This document shows positions 31,979-37,757 of a DNA stretch of 37,757 nucleotides, in pieces; within the stretch, counting starts at the first letter, position 1; every line of letters starts with the position of its first letter. Below the pieces are notes generated by a model. That model searched no databases, was not told where the DNA came from, and saw nothing but the letters and a program-made list of their open reading frames with translations. Made by a program: the position numbers and the translations under genes. This DNA is from DASPKS01 sp035628035 (GTDB taxonomy: Bacteria; Bacteroidota; Rhodothermia; Rhodothermales; Rubricoccaceae), in NCBI GenBank assembly GCA_035628035.1, contig DASPKS010000225.1:1-37757 (forward strand). The letters are read 5' to 3'.

Positions 31979-33115
31979 GTGAACGTCCTCGCCCTCGAGC
32001 CCTGGTACGGCGGGAGCCACCGTCCCTTCCTCGACGGGCTCGTCCGCCACAGCCACCACGCATTCCGCCTCGTCACGATGGCGGCGCGGTACTGGAAGTG
32101 GCGGATGCAGGGCGGCGCCGTCACCCTCGCGACGAAGGCACTGGACCTCCATCGAGGCGGGTTTCGACCGGACGTGCTCTTCGCCACCGACTACGTGAAC
32201 GTGCCGGCGTTCCTCGCCCTCACGCGGCCCCACTTCGACCGGCTCCCCGTCGTCCTCTTCTTCCACGAGAACCAGCTCACCTACCCCGTCCGGCCTGGCG
32301 ACGAGCGCGACTACACCTACGCCTACGTCAACTACCTCTCAGCGCTGGCCGCCGACCGGCTCGTCTTCAACTCGCAGTACCACCTCGACGAGTTCTTTTC
32401 GGAGCTGCCCGCGCTCCTCCGCCGCTTCCCCGACTACACCCACCTCGACACCCTTCCCCGCCTCCGGGAAAAAGCGACGGTGCTCCACCTCGGGCTCGAC
32501 CTCGAAGGGCTCGACCGTGCTGCGCCGGCCGCCGAGGTGGAGGGCGTCCGCGACAGCGGCCCGCCCGTCGTCCTCTGGAACCACCGCTGGGAGCACGACA
32601 AGCAGCCCGAGGCGTTCTTCCGCGTGATGAACCGGCTCGACGACGCAGGCTCCCGGTTCCGGCTCATCCTCGCGGGCGAGCACTTCGAGGAGCAGCCGCC
32701 CGAGTTCGAGCGGGCGTTCCAGCGCTACGCCGAGCGCATCCTCCACTACGGCTACGCCGAGGACTTCGCCGAGTACAGCCGCCTCCTCCACCGCGCCGAC
32801 GTGGTGGTCTCGACGGCCCGCCACGAGTTCTTCGGGATCTCGACGCTGGAGGCGATCCACTGCGGGTGCCACCCGCTCCTTCCGAACCGGCTGACGTACC
32901 CCGAGCTGGTGCCCGAGAGCATCCACCGCCCGCTCCTCCACGCGCCCGTGCTGTACGAGAGCGAGGAGCAGCTGTTCGAGGTACTCCGGCGGCTCCTGCG
33001 CGGGGAGGACAAGCCGCTCCCGAAGGCGGTCCTGCGCGAGATCACTGCGCCGCTGGCGTGGCCGCGACAGGTGCAGCGCTACGACGCGCTGCTGGAAGAG
33101 GCAGCGGCCCGATGA
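31979..33115 (+). CDS. tRNA-queuosine alpha-mannosyltransferase family protein (GTDC1/DUF3524-like)
   Basis: A 378-residue GT-B glycosyltransferase starting at GTG 31979. The N-terminal domain begins with NVLALEPWYGGSHRPFLDGL, the hallmark of the DUF3524/GTDC1 family, followed by ARYWKWRMQGGAVTLA and VVLFFHENQLTYPVRPGDER. The C-terminal donor domain has LWNHRWEHDKQPEAFFRVMN and HEFFGISTLEAIHCGCHPLL. Human GTDC1 (QTMAN) adds mannose to queuosine in tRNA-Asp. Bacterial homologues carry the same label by similarity, and their substrate should be treated as unproven. No queuosine synthesis gene is next to it; only a small unknown gene lies upstream. Confidence 0.87.
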   Translation: MNVLALEPWYGGSHRPFLDGLVRHSHHAFRLVTMAARYWKWRMQGGAVTLATKALDLHRGGFRPDVLFATDYVNVPAFLALTRPHFDRLPVVLFFHENQLTYPVRPGDERDYTYAYVNYLSALAADRLVFNSQYHLDEFFSELPALLRRFPDYTHLDTLPRLREKATVLHLGLDLEGLDRAAPAAEVEGVRDSGPPVVLWNHRWEHDKQPEAFFRVMNRLDDAGSRFRLILAGEHFEEQPPEFERAFQRYAERILHYGYAEDFAEYSRLLHRADVVVSTARHEFFGISTLEAIHCGCHPLLPNRLTYPELVPESIHRPLLHAPVLYESEEQLFEVLRRLLRGEDKPLPKAVLREITAPLAWPRQVQRYDALLEEAAAR

Positions 33116-33133
33116 CGCTCGCCTCATGAATGG

Positions 33134-33167
33134 CCGAGCGCGGACGGGGTCGGCCGTCCGCGCTCGG
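33134..33167. terminator. Perfect 14-bp hairpin between convergent genes
   Basis: CCGAGCGCGGACGG (33134-33147), a six-base loop GGTCGG, and CCGTCCGCGCTCGG (33154-33167) form a perfect stem between the stop of the mannosyltransferase homologue (33115) and that of the secreted protein gene (33200). It has no U-run on either side, so it may terminate or pause weakly in both directions, or protect 3' ends. Confidence 0.5.
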
Positions 33168-33199
33168 GTTCCCGCGAGGTAGGGAAGGGGTTTCGCTTG

Positions 33200-33697
33200 C
33201 TAGTGGGAAGCCTCCGGCGTGAGGCCGCGTCTGCAGTCGAGGTCCACGTTGAGCACGGTGACCGTGGGGTGCCCCATGGCATCCACGGTGACCAGGAGCC
33301 GTGCCGTGCCGCGCGCATTCCCGCCGTGCCCCTGGCGGTTGAGGTGGAAGCGAGCCATGACCTCGACACTGCCGGGCAGGGTGGTAATCATCCCGTGGAA
33401 CCGGGCCTGACCCGAACCGCGGTACTGGGCGCCGCTCGTCTCACCCGTCCCGGTGACATGGTGTGCGTGAACCATCCCTCGGACGTGGAACCCCTGCTGG
33501 GGATTCCCCGTCACCTGCACACGGCCACGGAGGGTCCCGTGGAGCATCACGTTCTCATGCGTGCAGGGGTTGAAGAGGGTGGTGTCGACCTCGATCTCGA
33601 AGTGCCCGCCCCCGTCGGGCTGTGCGGAGAGGACGGGGGCCGTCACGATCAAGGCCGCCGTAAGCGCGGCCAGGGAAAAGAGTCGCCGAATACCCAT
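33200..33697 (-). CDS. Small secreted protein of unknown function
   Basis: A 165-residue exported protein. Signal peptide MGIRRLFSLAALTAALIVTAPVLSA is followed by a beta-rich domain, with NPCTHENVMLHGTLRGRVQV and VLNVDLDCRRG holding the only two cysteines, well placed for a disulfide. The histidine content is high (GFHVRGMVHAHHVTGTG). I recognise no family. The GC-rich third positions and signal peptide support a real gene. It starts just inside the region that holds the 21-bp hairpin array, which lies upstream of it, and is convergent with the mannosyltransferase homologue. Confidence 0.72.
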   Translation of the reverse strand: MGIRRLFSLAALTAALIVTAPVLSAQPDGGGHFEIEVDTTLFNPCTHENVMLHGTLRGRVQVTGNPQQGFHVRGMVHAHHVTGTGETSGAQYRGSGQARFHGMITTLPGSVEVMARFHLNRQGHGGNARGTARLLVTVDAMGHPTVTVLNVDLDCRRGLTPEASH

Positions 33698-33784
33698 GGT
33701 GGTGGTGGGCTACCGCCGGGCGGGTGAGAGGAGCCGCACCGTGAAAATGGGCGGCCGTGGCCCGGCGTGAGAAGGGAACGATGC
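33698..33784. other. Upstream part of the gene-free stretch
   Basis: About 90 bases ahead of the secreted protein's start. No clear gene, hairpin or promoter box; a Bacteroidetes-type -7 box was looked for on the minus strand and not found. Confidence 0.4.
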
Positions 33785-33826
33785 TACCCCCGGGAGGGAC
33801 GGCCGTTCCGGTCCGAGAGCCGCCCT
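33785..33826. repeat. Two outlying 21-bp hairpin units
   Basis: Two 21-base units, 33785-33805 (TACCCCCGGGAGGGACGGCCG is the full first unit by position) and 33806-33826, resemble those of the main array 120 bases away: TTCC or TACC at the start and a G-rich second arm. The second unit is degraded. They lie in the same reading register as the main array and suggest that the array was once longer or was split by an intervening 100-base segment. Confidence 0.5.
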
Positions 33827-33947
33827 GCACACCCACGTCGAGAGCGCTCTGCGGTCCCATAGCAGCTAAGCGCAAGCATCCACATGGCTTGCGGATTGAA
33901 GCCCAGTCCTCTGGCTTCACCAGGCTTTCTGGGGGTTTCCAACACCG

Positions 33948-34178
33948 GCCTACGTGACGGAAATGTCGTCCCGCCTCGCGGAAGCGCCCTTCCACGCTCC
34001 GGGACAGCTATTCCGAGCTTCGGAAGTGTTGTTCCAGGCCTCGGGAGCGCTGTACCGCGTCTCGGAACAGCCGTCCCACGTCACGGGACGATGCTTCCGC
34101 GAGGCGGAACGGCCCTTCCACAGTGCGGGAAAGCAGTTTTTCGAGGCAGAAAACCCCATTCGCTGCCCCAGAGGCCGT
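33948..34178. repeat. Tandem array of 21-bp hairpin-forming units
   Basis: Eleven consecutive 21-base units start at 33948, 33969, 33990, 34011, 34032, 34053, 34074, 34095, 34116, 34137 and 34158; the last is degraded and abuts the stop of the M28 gene at 34180. Most begin TTCC or TCCC and carry GGAA or GGGA seven bases later, so each makes a 15-base imperfect palindrome plus a 6-base spacer. Perfect examples are TTCCGAGCTTCGGAA (34011) and TTCCGCGAGGCGGAA (34095), six-base arms with a three-base loop. The unit length is a multiple of three, so several frames stay open and mimic heptapeptide-repeat proteins. No start, ribosome site or codon bias supports translation, so I call it noncoding. 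In the minus-strand RNA it would form a chain of hairpins after the M28 gene. Confidence 0.8.
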
Positions 34179-34179
34179 G

Positions 34180-35868
34180 CTACATCCCGGCTTCTCGCTC
34201 GCTCTGGCGGCGGGTCTCGGCGAAGGCCTCGCTCGGGTTCCACTGCGGGCGGAGCGTCGTCGTGGCGAGGCGGTGGCCGAGGCGGAACGCCACGCGCGTT
34301 TGCTGCACGAGCCCGCCCAGCGGCATCGCAGGGTCGTACTCGTCGGCGGGCTGGTGGTAGCGGTTCTGGCGGTACTCCTGCTCCATCCGCTGCGCATACC
34401 CCTCATCACGTCCGACGAACTGCCGCCCGCTGCCGATGAACACGGCGGGCACGCCACCGCGCGCGAAGGCGAGCTGGTCGCTCCGGAAGAACCGCCCCGC
34501 GTTGGGGTTGAGGTCGGGCGAGACGGTCATCCCCTCCACGGCGGCGGCCTCGCGCAGCAGCCCGATCATCTCGCTCCGCTCCGCACCGATCCCGGAGAGG
34601 TCGGTCGTCCGCCCGTAGAGGTTGCCGGAGTCCACGTTGATGTTCGCAATCGTCCGCGCGAGGGGGACGACAGGGTTTTGGGCGTAGTAAGCGGACCCGA
34701 GCAGGCCCGACTCCTCGGCCGTGAGCGTGAGGAAGTAGACCGACCGCGCGGGCCGCGCGGGAAGGCTCGCGAAGGCCTGCGCGATCTCGAGCATCATCGA
34801 GACGCCCGAGGCGTTGTCCACGGCCCCGTTGAAGATGCCGTCGCGCCCCTGCGCGATCAACTCCTCGTTCATCCCGAGGTGGTCGTGGTGGGCCGTGTAG
34901 ACGATGGCCTCGTCGGGGCGGCTGCTCCCGCGCAGTACGCCGACGACGTTGGTCCCCGTCACGCCACGCCGGCTCTCGAACGTCATCGCGAGGGAGGCGC
35001 GGACGGGGAGTGGCTGCGGCTGGAAGTCGCGCTGGGCGGCGGCGGCGAACCAGGCGTCGAGGGTGGTCCCGCTCAGCTGCGCCAGCCGCTCGGCGCTTTG
35101 CTGCGTGATCCACCCGCGCAGCGCGAGGGCCCCCTCCGGCGGCTCAACGACGGAGAAGGCTTCCCCCCGCGCGTCACCGGAGAGCACGGTGAACGGGTAG
35201 CTCGCCGTCGGCTCGGTGTGGATGAGGAGCATCCCGAGCGCGCCGCGCCGCCGCGCCTCCTCGTACTTGTACGTCCACCGCCCGTTGTACGTGAGGGTAT
35301 CGGCCTGGAAGAGGTTCGGCTCGGCTGGCGTGGCCGGGGGGTCGTTCACGAACGAGACGACCACCTTCCCGCGCACGTCCACGCCCTTGTAGTCGTCCCA
35401 CTGGTAGCCGGGGTTCGTGATGCCGTAGCCGACGAACACCAATTCGGCGTTGTCCCAGGCGGCCCGGTCCGTTTCCAGGTCCGTCGTCGCGATGAAGTCG
35501 TCTACGAAGCGGAGGCGGAGCGGCTCGCCGCTCGCCGGTGTGAAGACGAGGTCGCCCGTCTCGACGGGGGTCGTCCCGCGGAGGGGGACGGGCTGGAAGA
35601 ACGAGCCGTCGGGCATCCCGCCTTCAAGCCCGGCCGCGCGCATCTGGTTGGCGATGTACTCGACGGCGAGCTGCTCGCCCCGCGTGCCGGTGCCGCGCCC
35701 CTCGTAGCGGTCGGAGGCCAGTTCGGCGATGTGGCGGGCCAGCGTGGCGCTGTCGATGGCCGCGAGGGCGCGGTCGAGGCCCCCTGCATCGGGGGCCGTG
35801 GGCGCCGTCGTGCGGCAGGCGGCAAAGGTGAAGAGGGCCGCGAACAGCAGGGCGATGGGGAGGCGCAT
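34180..35868 (-). CDS. M28 family zinc peptidase, lipoprotein
   Basis: A 562-residue lipoprotein (lipobox FAAC, C18) with a PA-domain insert at about 120-300 and an M28 site. TAHHDHLG supplies H327 and D329, GAVDNASG D351, LTAEESGLLGS the glutamate pair E385-E386, INVDSGNLYG D413, and YHQPADEYDP the last histidine. All zinc and catalytic residues are present. It should hydrolyse peptides at the envelope. The N-terminal LARHIAELASDRYEGRGTGT is typical of this bacterial M28 subgroup, different from the other two in the window. Its stop directly abuts the 21-bp hairpin array. Confidence 0.93.
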   Translation of the reverse strand: MRLPIALLFAALFTFAACRTTAPTAPDAGGLDRALAAIDSATLARHIAELASDRYEGRGTGTRGEQLAVEYIANQMRAAGLEGGMPDGSFFQPVPLRGTTPVETGDLVFTPASGEPLRLRFVDDFIATTDLETDRAAWDNAELVFVGYGITNPGYQWDDYKGVDVRGKVVVSFVNDPPATPAEPNLFQADTLTYNGRWTYKYEEARRRGALGMLLIHTEPTASYPFTVLSGDARGEAFSVVEPPEGALALRGWITQQSAERLAQLSGTTLDAWFAAAAQRDFQPQPLPVRASLAMTFESRRGVTGTNVVGVLRGSSRPDEAIVYTAHHDHLGMNEELIAQGRDGIFNGAVDNASGVSMMLEIAQAFASLPARPARSVYFLTLTAEESGLLGSAYYAQNPVVPLARTIANINVDSGNLYGRTTDLSGIGAERSEMIGLLREAAAVEGMTVSPDLNPNAGRFFRSDQLAFARGGVPAVFIGSGRQFVGRDEGYAQRMEQEYRQNRYHQPADEYDPAMPLGGLVQQTRVAFRLGHRLATTTLRPQWNPSEAFAETRRQSEREAGM

Positions 35869-35906
35869 GGCGGGGACGGTTGACGGGCGGGGACCAAGTG
35901 AGCGGA

Positions 35907-35914
35907 AAAACGTA
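35907..35914 (-). promoter_or_regulatory. Candidate -7 element for the lipoprotein M28 gene
   Basis: Minus-strand reading TACGTTTT is one mismatch from TAnnTTTG, about 38 bases ahead of the ATG at 35868. A TTGG lies 23 bases further upstream, a long but possible spacing. Confidence 0.33.
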
Positions 35915-35954
35915 CCACGCCACGCCCCTCCGGTGTTCCAACCCCTCGCTCCGC

Positions 35955-36281
35955 ATGGCCAACACCGTCTATCACGTCGTTCCCAGCGACGGCCGCTGGG
36001 CCGTCAAGCGCGAAGGCGGCCACCGCCCCTCGCGCCTCGCCGACTCTCGCGACGAGGCCTTCGAAGCCGCCGAGAGCTTCGCCCGACACCTCGCCCCCGG
36101 CCGCGTCGTCCTCCACCGCGCCGACGGCACCATCGAGTCGGTCCACACCTTCGACACCGTGCCGGCGAACGTCGCGACGGGCCGGGACTGGCTGCGCGTC
36201 GTGCTCTCGAAGCCGGCCCTCGCGGCCGCGGGCGTCACGCTCCTCGTCGCGCTCGGCTGGGCGATGCGCGAGCGCGGCTAG
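35955..36281 (+). CDS. DUF2188 domain protein with C-terminal membrane helix
   Basis: A 108-residue protein. The DUF2188 core is visible in YHVVPSDGRWAVKREGGHRP followed by SRDEAFEAAESFARH and VVLHRADGTIESVHTF, the usual three-strand/one-helix pattern. The end carries a hydrophobic helix (PALAAAGVTLLVALGWAM) followed by RERG, suggesting tail anchoring, which is not a general feature of the family. The ATG at 35955 begins the recognisable domain; upstream codons are not coding-like. The function of the family is unknown. Its TAG stop shares a CTAG with the convergent penicillin-acylase-type gene. Confidence 0.85.
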   Translation: MANTVYHVVPSDGRWAVKREGGHRPSRLADSRDEAFEAAESFARHLAPGRVVLHRADGTIESVHTFDTVPANVATGRDWLRVVLSKPALAAAGVTLLVALGWAMRERG

Positions 36282-37756
36282 GCCGGCCGCAGCACGAGCG
36301 TCCAGACGGTCCGGCCTGGCAGGAACGGCGTCGGGCGGCCTTGGACCCACGCATCGTGCCCGGCGCCCCAGTAGGGCGAGAGGGGGTGGCCCGCCTGGCC
36401 ACCGGGCATCTGCATAATCCCCGTCTCCTCGTGCCCTGGCGCGACGACCATCCGCTCCGACGGGCCGTGATCGGGGCCGGTTGCATTGGGTGTGTAGATG
36501 TCACCCGCGAGGGGCTCGGCGGGCATCCGCAGGCTCCCGCTCCCGATGGGGAGCACGTCGGCCAGCGGATGGGCGATGCGAGCGGTATTGGCCGCGCCCC
36601 ACGTGAAGCCACCGAGATCACCCCCGGCCTGCGCGACCACCTCGTCGAGGGCGTCAAGGAGGAGGGCCTCCCACGAGTCGAACCGCGAATCGAGGAGGTG
36701 GGCGGGGCGCTCGCTGGCCATCCGCCAGAGGGGCCCCTCATATGTCGTGGGGGGCTCAGCGAGGCGACTTGCGATGGGCGCGTAGAGGTACCCGAAGGCG
36801 CGGTCGGCGACGGCCGCGCGCCACGCGCGAACGATGCGGTAGCTCACGGAGGACGGTACGGCTGCGCCTTCCCAGCGCGCGAGGTGGGCGCGGACCTGTG
36901 CGCGGTCGGGACGTTCGGCGACGGCTTCGTCGTTGAGGAGGCTCACGAGGAGGCCGTGCCAGCGAGCCAGAAAGTCGGCGCGGTGGTCGAGCTGGATGGT
37001 GAGGAGGTCGCGTTCGGCGACAGGCGCTTGGAGCCGCCGTAGCCGGTCGCGGATGATCCACGCACGGACGCCGTGAGCGTACGGCCCGAGCCCGATCTTC
37101 TGAAGCGCCTCGCCCTCCACGACGCGGTTGTTGGCCGTCCAGATCCGGCCGTCAGAGGGGTCCACGATCTGCGGGGCCTCGTCGGGGGCGAGGAAGCCCT
37201 GCCAGCCCGGGCTCGGATCGGTGGAGGCCGTCGGCACGGTGCCGTCGTGGCCGGTGCGCCGGGGGATCTGTCCGATGATCGTCCACGCGATGTGCCCATC
37301 GCGGGCGCCCACGACGAAGTTCTGCGGCGGGATGCCCGCGCGCTTCGCAACGGCCAGCGCTTCCGACACCGACGTGGCCCCTTCGAGGTCCATCAGGCGG
37401 AGGTTGAGGCCATCAGGATGGTGCGCCGTCCACTGGAACGCCACTGGATACCCATCGGCATCCATGCCCGTCACGGGCCCCCAGGGTGACTCGACGACGG
37501 GGAGGCGTACCGCCTCTCCGCCCTTCACCTCGATGGTTTCGAGCAACGTGTCGAGGCGGACGCTCGCGCTGTCGGTTCGGATGAACCCCGGTCGCGTGCT
37601 GTCGGGCACGAGGCGGACGCGGTCGATGTAGTCGCCGTAGCTGTTCGTGAACCCCCACGCCACGTGTCCGTTGCTCCCTACGACGATGGCCGGCACGCCG
37701 GGAAGGGTTACACCCGTGATGCGCCGGGGCCGCCCATCGGGGCCGGGGTAGACGAG
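36278..37756 (-). CDS. Penicillin acylase (S45) family hydrolase, 3' part (5' cut by window)
   Basis: About 492 residues of the C-terminal part of an S45 N-terminal-nucleophile amidohydrolase. The frame is open to the window edge, and the visible start (LVYPGPDGRPRRITGVTLPG) precedes the family motif PAIVVGSNGHVAWGFTNSYG. Other family features are GPVTGMDADGYPVAFQWTAH, NFVVGARDGHIAWTIIGQIP and WTANNRVV, whose asparagine corresponds to the oxyanion-hole region. The catalytic serine and the signal peptide lie upstream, outside the window. Family members cleave penicillins, acyl-homoserine lactones or other amides; the substrate here cannot be told. A GTG at 37696 is internal, not a start. Confidence 0.88.
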   Translation of the reverse strand, partial: LVYPGPDGRPRRITGVTLPGVPAIVVGSNGHVAWGFTNSYGDYIDRVRLVPDSTRPGFIRTDSASVRLDTLLETIEVKGGEAVRLPVVESPWGPVTGMDADGYPVAFQWTAHHPDGLNLRLMDLEGATSVSEALAVAKRAGIPPQNFVVGARDGHIAWTIIGQIPRRTGHDGTVPTASTDPSPGWQGFLAPDEAPQIVDPSDGRIWTANNRVVEGEALQKIGLGPYAHGVRAWIIRDRLRRLQAPVAERDLLTIQLDHRADFLARWHGLLVSLLNDEAVAERPDRAQVRAHLARWEGAAVPSSVSYRIVRAWRAAVADRAFGYLYAPIASRLAEPPTTYEGPLWRMASERPAHLLDSRFDSWEALLLDALDEVVAQAGGDLGGFTWGAANTARIAHPLADVLPIGSGSLRMPAEPLAGDIYTPNATGPDHGPSERMVVAPGHEETGIMQMPGGQAGHPLSPYWGAGHDAWVQGRPTPFLPGRTVWTLVLRPA

Positions 37757-37757
37757 C

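Noticed and set aside
33200..34180. CRISPR array
   Set aside because: The 21-bp units are contiguous and vary along their whole length; there are no constant repeats separated by unique spacers and no cas genes.
33884..34439. Open frames translating the 21-bp array into heptapeptide-repeat proteins on both strands
   Set aside because: The unit length is a multiple of three, so open frames arise automatically. They have no start context or normal codon usage and run on antisense into the M28 gene.

Overview
High-GC bacterial chromosome, very probably a Rhodothermota (Bacteroidetes-related) organism of the Rubricoccaceae/Salinibacteraceae type. Signs of this are a TonB receptor with a carboxypeptidase-regulatory N-domain followed by a DUF4249 lipoprotein, a DUF4175 giant coiled-coil protein, DUF5715-like proteins, many exported M28 peptidases, weak or absent Shine-Dalgarno sequences, and several gene starts preceded by a TAnnTTnG element like the Bacteroidetes -7 box. 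No tRNA, rRNA, IS element, prophage or CRISPR array was seen. Genes are packed tightly with many 1-8 nt overlaps. The window looks like ordinary chromosome with an envelope and secretion emphasis.

Layout. 2-424 is the 3' end of topA. 431-3023 (minus) is an operon of TPR protein, GT4 glycosyltransferase and GNAT acetyltransferase. 3084-5350 (minus) is an SPFH/GYF_2 protein followed by a double-zinc-ribbon membrane protein, a pair reminiscent of Bacillus YdjI/YdjG. 5491-7642 (minus) is a secreted M28 peptidase and a YkvA-type DUF1232 protein. 7703-10630 (plus) is a large BNR/VPS10-type beta-propeller protein. 10627-14077 (minus) is a BtuD-like ATPase, a PduO-type cobalamin adenosyltransferase (TTG start) and a membrane-anchored GDSL/TPR protein. 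14101-14607 (plus) is a lipoprotein. 14625-18822 (minus) is an SCP2-like protein, an ABM-domain protein and the 1152-residue DUF4175-type protein. 18946-20373 (plus) is a carboxypeptidase-Q-like M28 enzyme. 20377-20879 (minus) holds two tiny single-span proteins. 21054-24726 (plus) is a TonB receptor, a DUF4249 lipoprotein and a YdeI-like protein.

24723-30191 (minus) is a run of five tightly spaced genes: a Cu/Zn-SOD-like lipoprotein lacking one copper ligand, two tandem paralogues that look like M15 (VanY-type) zinc peptidases without the usual glutamate, a family-B DNA polymerase and a TIP30-like NAD(P)-binding protein. 30302-30928 (plus) is a CcmA-like ATPase with no partner. 30925-31653 (minus) is ComF. 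31728-33115 (plus) is a small unknown protein and a GTDC1/DUF3524 glycosyltransferase of the tRNA-queuosine mannosyltransferase family. 33200-33697 (minus) is a small secreted protein. 33698-34179 is the only long gene-free stretch and holds an array of 21-bp units, each an imperfect hairpin. 34180-35868 (minus) is a third M28 peptidase (lipoprotein). 35955-36281 (plus) is a DUF2188 protein. 36278-37756 (minus) is a penicillin-acylase-family hydrolase cut by the window end.

The most unusual signals are the 21-bp hairpin array abutting an M28 gene, the four convergent gene pairs whose two TAG stops share one CTAG, the M15-like tandem pair upstream of a DNA polymerase B, and the copper-site-degenerate SodC.
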